Source: Cellulomonas fimi
Lineage (GTDB): Bacteria > Actinomycetota > Actinomycetes > Actinomycetales > Cellulomonadaceae
DNA: 64,000 bases
Assembly (NCBI RefSeq): GCF_028583725.1
Contig: NZ_CP110680.1
Span: 248,001-312,000, forward strand
Reading direction: 5' to 3'
In this document: positions 8,390 to 16,514 of the stretch, in pieces
Layout of the letters: each line of letters starts with the position of its first letter
How positions within the stretch are numbered: position 1 is the stretch's first letter
Made by a program: the position numbers and the translations under genes
The notes under the pieces: model-generated
What the model saw: only the letters and a program-made list of their open reading frames with translations
Told to the model about the DNA's origin: nothing
Databases searched by the model: none

Positions 8390-8911
8390 GTGACCGGCCC
8401 GCAGGTGCGGGTCCGCACCCGCCAGGACCTGCGTCGGGAGCGACGTCCCCGCCCGCACTCCTGCTGGGACCACCTGGTCGCCGCACCGTTGTGGCCGTTG
8501 CACGGCGTGAACCTCGGCACGCTGCTGCGGACGTGCGACGCCGTCGGCGCGTGCCTGGCCGTCCCGCGGCTGCCGTGGGTGCCCGAGGCGCTGGCGCGCG
8601 GCAACACGCTCCGTCAGCCCGCGTGCGTGCACTGGACCGGCAACCCGGTCCGGTGGCTCGAGAAGCAGCGGGAGCGCGGCTCGGCGGTCGTGGGCGTCGA
8701 GCTGACCGAGGAGTCGGTGCGGCTCGGCGACCTGCCCGCGGCTCGCCGCCGGACGGTCATGGTGCTCGGGCACGAGCAGACCGGCATCCCGCCCGAGGCG
8801 CTCGACCTGCTCGACGTGACCGTGGAGATCCCCATGGTCGGGACCGGGTCGAGCCTCAACGTCGCCGTCGCGGGCTCGCTCGTGCTCTACCGCCTCGCGG
8901 GCCTGACGTGA
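8390..8911 (+). CDS. SPOUT (TrmH-type) RNA 2'-O-methyltransferase
   Basis: About 173 residues with the SPOUT trefoil-knot motifs in order: NLGTLLRTCDAVGA near the N-terminus, MVLGHEQTGIPPE in the middle and VEIPMVGTGSSLNVAVAGSL at the end. This matches small TrmH-type tRNA or rRNA 2'-O-methyltransferases using S-adenosylmethionine. The start is GTG 8390; upstream in frame the residues are non-family. A 13-codon open frame (ATG 8352, MELRPGG-like short peptide) ends at UGA 8391-8393 and overlaps this GTG, so expression may be translationally coupled. The exact RNA target is unknown. Confidence 0.85.
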   Translation: MTGPQVRVRTRQDLRRERRPRPHSCWDHLVAAPLWPLHGVNLGTLLRTCDAVGACLAVPRLPWVPEALARGNTLRQPACVHWTGNPVRWLEKQRERGSAVVGVELTEESVRLGDLPAARRRTVMVLGHEQTGIPPEALDLLDVTVEIPMVGTGSSLNVAVAGSLVLYRLAGLT

Positions 8912-8941
8912 CGGCTGCCGGGCGGCGGCGTGCGTGGCGGG

Positions 8942-9406
8942 TCAGGCCGTGGCGCGGTGGCAGGCGGCGAGCAGCGTCTCCATGCCGACGCGGATGTCGT
9001 CGATCTCCCGTCGGGACAGGCCCAGGCGGTCGACCATCGCGGCGGGGATGCCGACGGCGTCGGCGCGCATCGCGCGGCCCTCGTCGGTGAGCGCGATGAC
9101 GAGCTGCCGCTCGTCGTCGCCCGCGCGCGTCTTGGTCACGAGGCCGAGCGTCTCCAGGCGCTTGACCAGCGGCGACGTGGTCGCGGGCTCGAGCTGCAGG
9201 ACGGCGGCGAGCCGCTTGAGCGAGAGGTCGCCGTGCTGCCACAGCGCGAGCATCGCGAGGTACTGCGGGTGCGTGAGGCCGAGGGGCTCGAGGAGCGACC
9301 GGTAGACACCGACGAGCGCGCGGGCGGCGGCGGACGTCGCGAGGCAGAGCTGCGCCTCCAGGGCGAGCGGGTCGGTGTCCGAGGCGTCCGTCACGGTGGT
9401 CGGCAT
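8942..9406 (-). CDS. MarR-family transcriptional regulator
   Basis: 154 residues, the normal MarR length, with a winged helix-turn-helix in the middle (LSLKRLAAVLQLEPATTSPLVKRLE region followed by the wing KTRAGDDERQ). Members of this family sense small phenolic or oxidising ligands and repress neighbouring genes. It is divergent from a small 72-residue gene, with a perfect palindrome between them that is the likely operator for both. No conserved redox Cys of the OhrR type is present near the N-terminus: Cys21 is the only N-terminal cysteine and its context differs. Confidence 0.9.
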   Translation of the reverse strand: MPTTVTDASDTDPLALEAQLCLATSAAARALVGVYRSLLEPLGLTHPQYLAMLALWQHGDLSLKRLAAVLQLEPATTSPLVKRLETLGLVTKTRAGDDERQLVIALTDEGRAMRADAVGIPAAMVDRLGLSRREIDDIRVGMETLLAACHRATA

Positions 9407-9426
9407 GCGAGCATCCTAGTGATAAG

Positions 9427-9454
9427 TTCGTGCACGAATCATCCGCGCACGAAT
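9427..9454. promoter_or_regulatory. Candidate MarR operator
   Basis: A perfect 12-base palindrome TTCGTGCACGAA (9427-9438) lies 20 bases upstream of the marR start. Its right half, GCACGAAT, is repeated exactly at 9447-9454, 15 bases on. The AT-rich composition stands out from the surroundings. This fits a MarR dimer site plus an accessory half-site covering both divergent promoters. Confidence 0.55.
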
Positions 9455-9464
9455 GGAACTCACG

Positions 9465-9683
9465 ATGGGCTTCGCCGACCGGTTCGACGCGCTGAACAAC
9501 CACGTGACGCTGTTCTTCCTGCGCTTCGTCGGCCCGCCGTCGGTGGGCTCGCCCGACGGGCGCGGGCGCGCGGTGAGCGACGACGAGCGCGCCCGCGAGG
9601 TCGAGATCCGGCAGTCCTTCGAGCGCGTGACGGGCCCCGACGGCCGCCCGTACCTCGTCGAGCGCCCGTCGTCGGAGGGCTAG
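9465..9683 (+). CDS. Small conserved-looking protein next to MarR
   Basis: About 72 residues (MGFADRFDALNNHVTLFFLR start), soluble, charged in its second half, with no recognisable domain. The upstream ATG at 9453 overlaps the repeated operator half-site, so I prefer 9465. It is divergent from the MarR gene and shares its control region, so it is probably the repressor's target. I do not recognise a family. Confidence 0.55.
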   Translation: MGFADRFDALNNHVTLFFLRFVGPPSVGSPDGRGRAVSDDERAREVEIRQSFERVTGPDGRPYLVERPSSEG

Positions 9684-9729
9684 GCGCCCCGCTGGTCGCG
9701 GAACGTGCGGTCGGCGTCCGCCTTGGCAA

Positions 9730-9747
9730 CGGATGACGTCACATCCG
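9730..9747. promoter_or_regulatory. Candidate operator upstream of the Fic gene
   Basis: The 18-base inverted repeat CGGATG-ACGTCA-CATCCG is centred 25 bases upstream of the GTG start of the Fic protein. The Fic protein has a C-terminal winged helix, so autoregulation is plausible (inference). Confidence 0.45.
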
Positions 9748-9763
9748 ATGCTAACGTCGTCCT

Positions 9764-10972
9764 GTGACAACGGATCCGCCCTCTGCGCGACCGGCCGCAT
9801 GGCCCGCGTTCGGCAGCGAGACGGTCGAGTGGCAGTCGGCGGACGCGGGATACGGGCCGCGCACCGGCCGTAGCGGACGCACCGGTCCGTACGAAGCCGC
9901 CGTCCCACCCTCGATCGCCGAGGCCCCCGTCGTCCTGTCCACGTCGACGGTCGCGCTCGTCGCCGAGGCCTCGGCGGAGATCGCCCGGTTCGACGGCGAG
10001 ACGCACGCCGCGACGACGTCGTACGCGGCACTGCTGCTGCGCACGGAGGCTGCGAGCTCGTCGCAGATCGAGAACCTCACGTCGTCCCCGAAGGCGATCG
10101 CTCTCGCCGAGCTCGGTCGGAAGGGGCGGGCGAACGCGGACGAGATCGTCGCCAACGTCGCCACGATGACCGAGGCGCTCGACGGAGCCGAGCGGCTGGA
10201 CGGCGCCGCCATCCTCGCGATGCACCGGACGCTCATGGCCGACCACATGCCGTCGGCTGCCGGCCGGTGGCGCGAGGAGGCGGTGTGGATCGGGGGGAGT
10301 GCCCGGAGCCCCCACGGGGCGGCGTACGTCGCCCCCGTGCACACTCGCGTCCCGGACGCGATCGACGACCTGGCCGCATTCATGGCGCGCGACGACGTGC
10401 CGGTGCTCGCGCAGGCGGCTCTCACGCATGCGCAGTTCGAGTCCATCCACCCGTTCCCGGACGGCAACGGCCGCACGGGGCGCGCGCTCCTGCACGCCCA
10501 GCTGCGGCACGGGGGTCTTGCCCGGGAGGCGATCGTGCCGGTGTCGGCGGGGTTGCTGGCCGACACCGACCGGTACTTCCGCGCCCTGACCGTCTACCGG
10601 GACGGGGACGTCGAGCCGATCGTGGTCGAGGTCGCAGATGCCGTCTTCCCGGCGTTGGCGAGCTCGCGACGGCTCATCGCCGACGTCTCCGACGCGCGCG
10701 CCGGCTGGGGTGAGCGGATCCGGGCGCGCCGGGGCGCAGCCGCGTGGGCGCTCGCCGACCTCCTCACGACGCGTCCGGTCGTCGATGTCCGTCTGGTCGC
10801 CGAACGGCTCGGGATCACCACGGTGAACGCCCAGCTCGCGGTCGACAGACTCGTGGAGGACGGAGTCCTGACGCAGGTCGGCAACGGCGCGCGTGACCGG
10901 GTCTGGCAGGCGGCCGAGGTGCTGGACGCGATGGATCGGTTCGCCGCGCGCTCTCGGCACCGCGTCGTGTGA
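9764..10972 (+). CDS. Fic-domain AMP-transferase-like protein with C-terminal winged helix
   Basis: 402 residues. The catalytic Fic motif HPFPDGNGRTGR is intact at 229-240, with the catalytic His229. Upstream, SSSQIEN (98-104) matches the inhibitory [S/T]xxxE[G/N] motif in its N-terminal, class II position, so activity is expected to be self-restrained by Glu103. A C-terminal helix-turn-helix (about 345-385, VRLVAERLGITTVNAQLAVD) marks it as the FicD/SoFic-like bacterial type with a DNA-binding-like domain. Known chemistry of the family is transfer of AMP to hydroxyl groups of target proteins. There is no adjacent antitoxin gene, consistent with in-cis inhibition. It starts at GTG 9764, just after a promoter-proximal inverted repeat. 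Confidence 0.88.
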   Translation: MTTDPPSARPAAWPAFGSETVEWQSADAGYGPRTGRSGRTGPYEAAVPPSIAEAPVVLSTSTVALVAEASAEIARFDGETHAATTSYAALLLRTEAASSSQIENLTSSPKAIALAELGRKGRANADEIVANVATMTEALDGAERLDGAAILAMHRTLMADHMPSAAGRWREEAVWIGGSARSPHGAAYVAPVHTRVPDAIDDLAAFMARDDVPVLAQAALTHAQFESIHPFPDGNGRTGRALLHAQLRHGGLAREAIVPVSAGLLADTDRYFRALTVYRDGDVEPIVVEVADAVFPALASSRRLIADVSDARAGWGERIRARRGAAAWALADLLTTRPVVDVRLVAERLGITTVNAQLAVDRLVEDGVLTQVGNGARDRVWQAAEVLDAMDRFAARSRHRVV

Positions 10973-10997
10973 TCCGGAGCGCCGAGCCGACCGTTGC

Positions 10998-11903
10998 TCA
11001 CGGCAGGGGGTCGGTCGCCCACGGGTAGGACGGCTGGGCGCCGAGGCGCGTGACGGACGCCGCGGCGACGCGGGTCGCGAAGGCCGCCGCGTCCCGCAGG
11101 GCGTCCCCGACGGCGAGCCGGGCGGCGAGGGCGCCGACGAAGGCGTCGCCCGCGCCGGTCGTGTCGACCGCGTCGACCCGCACGGCGGGCCACGACCAGG
11201 AGGCGCCCGCCTCGTGCCCGACGACCCCCGACGTCCCGAGCGTGACGACGACCGACGCCGGCCCCCGCGCCGCGAGCTCCGTGGCGGCGTGGTGCGCGCC
11301 CTCGGCGCCGGGGGCGATCGGGTGCCCGAGCAGGAGGGCCGCCTCGTGCTCGTTGACGACGAGCGGGTCGGCGAGCGCGACGACGTCGTCGGGGAGCGTC
11401 GTCGCGGGTGCGACGTTGAGCAGCACCCGCACGCCGGCACGGTGCGCGAGGCGGGCGGTGTGACCGACGGTGTCGAGCGGGATCTCCGCCTGGAGCACGC
11501 ACACGCGGCCCCCCGCGACCACGGCGCGGGCCGCGTCGACGGCTGCCGGCGTCACGGCGGCGTTGGCGCCCGGGACGACGACGATCGTGTTCTCGCCGTC
11601 GTCGGCGAGCGTCACCACGGCGAGCCCGGTCGGCCCGTCGACGGTGCGCACGTGCGCGAGGTCGACGCCCGCCGACGTCAGCAGGCCGAGCGCGACGGCG
11701 GCGTTCTGGTCGGTGCCGACCGCGCCGACCAGCGCGACGGACGCGCCGAGCCGTGCGGCGGCGACGGCCTGGTTGGCGCCCTTGCCGCCGGGCAGCGTGA
11801 CCGCGTCGCGGCCCAGGACGGTCTCGCCGGGGCGCGGGTGTCGCCCGACCTGCAGCACGAGGTCGGCGTTGACCGACCCCACGACGACGACGTCGTGTCC
11901 CAT
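10998..11903 (-). CDS. rbsK: Ribokinase
   Basis: 301 residues of the PfkB family. The N-terminal signature is PGGKGANQ (38-45) and the C-terminal catalytic/anion-hole motif is DTTGAGD (247-253, catalytic Asp253). The NADL start (VGSVNADLV) is ribokinase-specific. It phosphorylates D-ribose to ribose-5-phosphate. No ribose transporter or rbsD is adjacent, so it acts as a stand-alone salvage gene. It converges on the Fic gene with a 25-base gap. Upstream, 11904-12158 holds an inverted repeat GACATC/GATGTC (11927-11932/11950-11955) that could be a regulator site but shows nothing else. Confidence 0.88.
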   Translation of the reverse strand: MGHDVVVVGSVNADLVLQVGRHPRPGETVLGRDAVTLPGGKGANQAVAAARLGASVALVGAVGTDQNAAVALGLLTSAGVDLAHVRTVDGPTGLAVVTLADDGENTIVVVPGANAAVTPAAVDAARAVVAGGRVCVLQAEIPLDTVGHTARLAHRAGVRVLLNVAPATTLPDDVVALADPLVVNEHEAALLLGHPIAPGAEGAHHAATELAARGPASVVVTLGTSGVVGHEAGASWSWPAVRVDAVDTTGAGDAFVGALAARLAVGDALRDAAAFATRVAAASVTRLGAQPSYPWATDPLP

Positions 11904-12158
11904 GGCGCCTCCTCGTACCCGACCGGGACATCGTGGACCGTCGGCCCGGGATGTCGCCGCCCGTCCGCCGCCCGGGTGCCCCGGTTGCGCGCCGATCCGG
12001 GTCGCCTACCGTGGGCGACGGTCCAGCAGAGGCCGTCGGGTGCGGTTGCGCCGAGGCGGCGACGGGCGCACCCGGACGGCGGACACCGTCGGCACACGAT
12101 CGGGTGACCTGGGTCCAACCGGGCGTAGTCATCCCAGGACTTCGGGGAGGCTTGCGGG

Positions 12159-12341
12159 ATGGACATGCGGATCGAGGTCACGAACGCCGACGTCGCCGCG
12201 GCCAAGCGCGCCTGGTCGCGCGCGGTGGAGAGCGGCGAGAGCGACGCCCGCACCCAGGTGCTCTACGACAGCCTGCGCCGCGTCATCAACGCCCAGGCCC
12301 AGCAGATGGCGGAGGACTTCCGCGCGAAGCGCGCGAGCTGA
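12159..12341 (+). CDS. Small hypothetical helical protein
   Basis: 60 residues (MDMRIEVTNADVAAAKRAWS start), predicted all-alpha and charged, with no signal or membrane helix. A strong GGGGAGG (12144-12150) lies 8 bases before the ATG, and codon use is typical for the region, so I take it as real. I do not recognise the family. It is divergent from ribokinase and converges on the long secreted beta-helix gene. Confidence 0.65.
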   Translation: MDMRIEVTNADVAAAKRAWSRAVESGESDARTQVLYDSLRRVINAQAQQMAEDFRAKRAS

Positions 12342-12449
12342 CCGGCGGAGTCCGGCGCGGAACGCGCGAGCCGACCCGGCGCGCGGCCGGGTGGCGCGAG
12401 CGGACCCGGTGGGCCGCGGGCAGCCACGGCCCGCGACCCACCGGACCTG

Positions 12450-14357
12450 TCACGGGTAGGACGTGACGAACGACGGGGTCCCCGTGTTCGTGTTGTCCAC
12501 CTGACCGCCCACACCGTTCACCACGTGGCGGATCGTGCCCGCGCTGAGGTTCACGGTCATGACGTGCTTCAGCGTCACGCCCGGACGCTGCGGCACCTCG
12601 AACCCGTTCTCGGTGACGATCGACGGGTTGTTCTGGTTGAACACGTAGACACCGGCACCCCACAGCTGGTGCGACCGCACGCGGTCCCCGACCTTGTACC
12701 CGGCCCACCCGAGGGTGCCGTCGGGCTCGGTCCAGTCCGCCTGCGTCGGCGGGTCGTACGGCAGCTCGTTCTGGTACAGGACGACGCGTCCGCGCTCGCC
12801 GTTCCAGATCGTGTTGTGCTGCTGGAAGTGCTCGACGAACAGCCCGGTCGCGGTGACGTCGTCGCCGTTCACGACGACGCCGTTGTGACCGATGTTGGTG
12901 CGCCAGCGCTCGGTGTCGCCGTTGACGCCCTCGGTGAAGCCCTCGACGCCGTGGTCGGCGCGCCACACCCACGTGTGGTCGACGAGCACGTCGTCGGCGT
13001 TGATCTCGAGCGCGACGTCGGTGCTGCCCTTGTGGGGCCCGCCGACGCGGAAGTAGACGTCACTGAGCGTGATCGGGTCGCGACGGCTCTTGGTGCCCCA
13101 GTCGGGCGCGTGCCGGTGGTCGAGGCCGACCTTGAGGAGCACGGGCGACTTCGTCGGGCCGGCGTCGATGGTGACGCCCGCGACGACGATGCCCGGGACG
13201 TCGGCGACGAACAGCGGGGTCGCACCGCGCGCGGACGTGAGCGTCGCGTGGCCGGTGCCGAGCACGACCGTGCCGGGCCGCCAGACGGCGATCGTCGACG
13301 CGACGTCGTAGACGCCGGGCGTGAGCAGCAGGTGCTTGCCGAGCGCGAGCTGCGCGTTGATCTTGAGCACCGAGTCGCCGGGCTTGGCGACGTAGAAGTC
13401 GCGCAGCGGGATCGATCGGCCGGGCGTCATGCCGTTCGCCCACGTGATGCCGCGCGTGCCCTCGGCCGCCGACGGGACGCGGACCTGCCACGTGCCGCGG
13501 GAGTCGACGTAGAGGTACGGCTTCTCGCGGCTGACGGGGGTGGTGTCGAGCGTCGTGTACGGCGGGTCGGGGAACGTCGCGTCGGCGGGTGCGCCCTCGA
13601 CGCCGGAGAACACCTGGTTCCAGACGGCGTTCGACCAGCTGCGCACGGAGCTGTTGCGGGTGAGCCACTGCTGCTGCGAGCCGTTGACCACGTCACCGAA
13701 CCGGGAGTCGGCGATGAACCCGCCGCTCGCGTACTGCGGGCCCGCGGTGCAGTAGTCCATGAGCGAGAAGCCGGGGTCGCCCTCGTTCGCCAGGACGTTG
13801 ATCCGGCGCAGCGACACCGCCTGCGACACGGCCCAGAAGTTGGCCGACGCGCGGCAGCCGTCCTGGCCGGCGCCGTCGATGTCGAGCGTGAGGTTGGACA
13901 GCGTGCGCCAGAAGTTGACGAGCGCGATGCAGTTCGGGTTCGCGGGGTCGTCGGACAGGCAGCGGTTGTAGGTCTCGATCTTGCCGTGCACGACGACGTC
14001 GGTCGGCGACGCCCCGAGGCCGGCGACCTCGGTGTAGTAGCCGACCTTCATCTGCAGGGGCTGCGTGGCGGTGCCGTACTCGCCGGGCTTGAACAGCAGC
14101 GAGTACCGGGCGGTGCCCATCTCGGCGTCGACCTGCTGGGCGTGGATCTGGTCGACCTTCGCCTGGATGTCGGCGACCGGCATGCTCGGGTCGAAGACGA
14201 CGACGTTCGGGCCGAGGTTCGGGGTGGCGGGCGCGCCGCCGCCGTGCGCGGTCGCGGGGGCGGCGGCCGTCGCGGCGAGCGCGAGGGCGAGGGTCGCGAT
14301 CAGCGGGGCGCGACGACGTCGTCGTGACCGGCTGCTCGCGGGGACGTGCGGGTCCAT
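12450..14357 (-). CDS. Secreted right-handed beta-helix protein
   Basis: 635 residues. The N-terminus RSRRRRRAPLIATLALALA... is a Sec signal peptide with cleavage expected near AHG (about 38). The mature part begins NLGPNVVVFDPSMPVADIQ and has repeated short beta-strand rungs (for example DVLVDHTWVWRADHGVEGF, VVVNGDDVTATGLFVEHF), the parallel beta-helix fold of pectate-lyase-like and GH55-like proteins. This family is common in Streptomyces and is often mis-annotated as an adenylyl cyclase; nothing cyclase-like is visible. I infer a polysaccharide-binding or -cleaving protein. GGAGAGG precedes the ATG. An AT-rich dyad lies 46 bases upstream. Confidence 0.75.
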   Translation of the reverse strand: MDPHVPASSRSRRRRRAPLIATLALALAATAAAPATAHGGGAPATPNLGPNVVVFDPSMPVADIQAKVDQIHAQQVDAEMGTARYSLLFKPGEYGTATQPLQMKVGYYTEVAGLGASPTDVVVHGKIETYNRCLSDDPANPNCIALVNFWRTLSNLTLDIDGAGQDGCRASANFWAVSQAVSLRRINVLANEGDPGFSLMDYCTAGPQYASGGFIADSRFGDVVNGSQQQWLTRNSSVRSWSNAVWNQVFSGVEGAPADATFPDPPYTTLDTTPVSREKPYLYVDSRGTWQVRVPSAAEGTRGITWANGMTPGRSIPLRDFYVAKPGDSVLKINAQLALGKHLLLTPGVYDVASTIAVWRPGTVVLGTGHATLTSARGATPLFVADVPGIVVAGVTIDAGPTKSPVLLKVGLDHRHAPDWGTKSRRDPITLSDVYFRVGGPHKGSTDVALEINADDVLVDHTWVWRADHGVEGFTEGVNGDTERWRTNIGHNGVVVNGDDVTATGLFVEHFQQHNTIWNGERGRVVLYQNELPYDPPTQADWTEPDGTLGWAGYKVGDRVRSHQLWGAGVYVFNQNNPSIVTENGFEVPQRPGVTLKHVMTVNLSAGTIRHVVNGVGGQVDNTNTGTPSFVTSYP

Positions 14358-14402
14358 GCGGGTTCCTCTCCGTCGAGGGTGGACACACCGGAGGAAACCA
14401 CA

Positions 14403-14422
14403 CTTACCGACCTGTTAGTAAG
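14403..14422. promoter_or_regulatory. AT-rich dyad upstream of the beta-helix gene
   Basis: CTTAC (14403-14407) and GTAAG (14418-14422) form an inverted repeat with a 10-base spacer, in an AT-rich patch 46 bases upstream of the secreted beta-helix gene. In this GC-rich DNA it looks like an operator overlapping the promoter. A TetR-type site is one possibility, but no such regulator gene is nearby. Confidence 0.4.
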
Positions 14423-14592
14423 AGTCCGGTGAAACGTGTCCACGATCGGGCCTCGGACATCCGCGACGGCCGACGCACCGCGCGGGCACCGGGACGCGGG
14501 TCTACTGTCGAGAGAAGCGGCGTCCACGACGGCCCCGGGGGGTTCGGACCCAGCCTCTCTCTTCCTTCGCGGCGGAGCCGCGAGGAGGACCC

Positions 14593-15588
14593 ATGCCCGT
14601 CCACGCAGCCGAGGCGGTAGGCCGCTACACGTACGACGAGGGCGGTCGCTGGTGGTGGTCCGACACCATGCAGGCGACCTACGGCCCCGGGACGGGGGGC
14701 TCACAGCCGGGCGCCGTGGGCGTGGGACGCCTGCTGCACCGCGTCCTCGAGGACGACCGCGGGCGGGTCACCGACGCGCTCGCCGCCTGCGTGACGCACG
14801 GGACGTCCTTCGCCGTGTCGCACCGCGTGCACGCGGCCGAGGGCGACGGCCGACGACGCGTCACCCTCACCGGTGCCCGTGAGCGCGACGACGCCGGCGA
14901 GCCCCGCGTCGGGGGCTTCGTCCTGGACGTCGACGAGGCCGTCACCGCCGCCGCGCGGCACGACGCACAGCTGCAGCTCGGCACGGCCCTCGCGTCGCAC
15001 GCGCTGATCGACCAGGCCAAGGGCGCCCTCATGCTCGTGTACGGCATCGACGAGCAGGAGGCGTTCGACCTGCTGCGCTGGAGCTCGATGCGGCTCAACG
15101 TCAAGCTCGCGCTGCTCGCCCAGCGGGTCGTCGCAGTCGTGCGCGAGGCCGAGAGCCTGGCACCGTCGGCCCGCGACGCCCTCGAGCGCATGCTCGACGA
15201 CCCGGACGCCCCGCCCCGTCGACGTGCCGACCGCGGCGAGGTCACCACGACGACCTACGGGCCGCACGGCCCGGTGGTCACGGTCGGCGGCCGGGTCGAC
15301 CCGTGGACCGCGCGGCAGCTCGCCGAGGCGCTCGGCACGGTGTGGTCCGAGGCCCGCGCGCAGGGCGGCCTCGTCGTCGACCTCGAACGCACGGCGGGGA
15401 TCGGCGCGGCGGCCCGGCACCTGCTCGCCGGGACGGCGCGGCGCGCGGACTCGGACCACGTCCGGCTGTGGGTCGTCGTCCCCGCCGGCGACCCCGCCGG
15501 GATGGTCGGGACCCTGCCGGCGCGCGTCGTGCGCGCCGCGGACGAGGCCCTCGCGCCGGGACGTCGCTTCGGCGCCGTCAGCGCCTGA
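14593..15588 (+). CDS. PAS-ANTAR protein with C-terminal STAS-like domain
   Basis: 331 residues. Residues about 10-110 look like a PAS fold (RWWWSDTM, FAVSHRVHAA, GGFVLDVD). ANTAR follows at about 127-183 (ALIDQAKGALMLVYGIDEQE and LLRWSSMRLN), an RNA-binding antiterminator module. The C-terminal part from about 215 resembles an anti-sigma-antagonist (STAS) beta-alpha sandwich with VVDLERTAGIG. ANTAR proteins bind paired hexaloop hairpins in nascent RNA to prevent termination. The start is ATG 14593 with GGAGG; a TCGCGGC/GCCGCGA hairpin (14567-14583) abuts this ribosome site and could mask it. A coiled-coil gene follows 45 bases downstream. Confidence 0.8.
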   Translation: MPVHAAEAVGRYTYDEGGRWWWSDTMQATYGPGTGGSQPGAVGVGRLLHRVLEDDRGRVTDALAACVTHGTSFAVSHRVHAAEGDGRRRVTLTGARERDDAGEPRVGGFVLDVDEAVTAAARHDAQLQLGTALASHALIDQAKGALMLVYGIDEQEAFDLLRWSSMRLNVKLALLAQRVVAVVREAESLAPSARDALERMLDDPDAPPRRRADRGEVTTTTYGPHGPVVTVGGRVDPWTARQLAEALGTVWSEARAQGGLVVDLERTAGIGAAARHLLAGTARRADSDHVRLWVVVPAGDPAGMVGTLPARVVRAADEALAPGRRFGAVSA

Positions 15589-15633
15589 CGAGCAGGACAC
15601 CGGACGGGCCTCGCGGGGGCGGAGGTGGTGCTG

Positions 15634-16425
15634 ATGGACGACGCGGTGCGCACCGTGCGCTGGGACGGCGGCTGGGTGACGCTGGTCGGCCGGCGGCTCG
15701 AGGGTGAGCCGACCGCCGACGCGTGGCACGCGATCGCGCGCGGACGGCGGACGGCGCTGCGACTCGGGCGACCCCACCTGATCGACCTGCCGGACGAGAC
15801 CGTGGTGGAACGCGTGGGCGAGCTCGACGACAGGGCCGACCAGGCGCCATGGGTCGCTCCCCCGACCGACCCGCGCGCCCACGGGAGGTGGCGCTCGGCG
15901 GCCGACCTCACGGCACGGGCCTGCGAGCGGCCGGCCGAGCTGCGCGAGGGTCGCGCGTCGTCGCGTGCTCACGTCGACGACGGCGCAGCCTCGGCCCGCG
16001 AGGCGCAGCGCGCCGCGGCGGCCGCGCGCGCCCGGTCCGCCGACGTCTTCGAACGGGCCGCCCTCGCGCACGAGGCCGCGGCCGACGTGCACGAGCGGCT
16101 CGCACGGCTCGGGTCGGACCCCGCTCGCCACCGCTCCCGCGCGCGCGAGCACCGCGAGGCGGCCGAGGCCGACTGGCGGATGAGTCGCTCGGGGCGTCCG
16201 CGAGGGACGAGGGCGACGTCTCAGCTGCCGGAGTCGACGGAGGAGGAGCTGAGGTCGACGGTGGAGGAGCTGGAGACGGCGAACGACGACCTCCGGTCGA
16301 CGCACGAGGAGCTGGAGACCGTGGGCGAGGAGCTCCGGTCGATCAAGGCCGAGCCCGCCACCGGCGACGCGGAGTCGCGCCAGCGGACCGCCCGGACGCG
16401 CGAGCTCGACGACCTCACGGAGTAG
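15634..16425 (+). CDS. Coiled-coil protein with a CheB/CheR-linker-like heptad region
   Basis: About 263 residues, start ATG 15634 with GGAGG 8 bases upstream. The first 60 residues are a small alpha/beta region of unknown family. The middle is Ala/Arg-rich helix. The end carries repeated EELRSTVEELETANDDL- and RSTHEELETVGEEL-type heptads (about 200-240), strikingly like the helical linker that joins CheB/CheR and PAS domains in fused signalling proteins. No catalytic domain follows it here. Lying between two PAS-ANTAR genes, it may be a dimerising partner in the same pathway (inference). Confidence 0.6.
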   Translation: MDDAVRTVRWDGGWVTLVGRRLEGEPTADAWHAIARGRRTALRLGRPHLIDLPDETVVERVGELDDRADQAPWVAPPTDPRAHGRWRSAADLTARACERPAELREGRASSRAHVDDGAASAREAQRAAAAARARSADVFERAALAHEAAADVHERLARLGSDPARHRSRAREHREAAEADWRMSRSGRPRGTRATSQLPESTEEELRSTVEELETANDDLRSTHEELETVGEELRSIKAEPATGDAESRQRTARTRELDDLTE

Positions 16426-16514
16426 GTGGCGTCGACCCGGTGCGGGTGGGACGAACGGCACGCCTCACTGCGTCGATGCTCCCGACCGCATGAGCGCAGC
16501 GCGGCCGTGACGCG

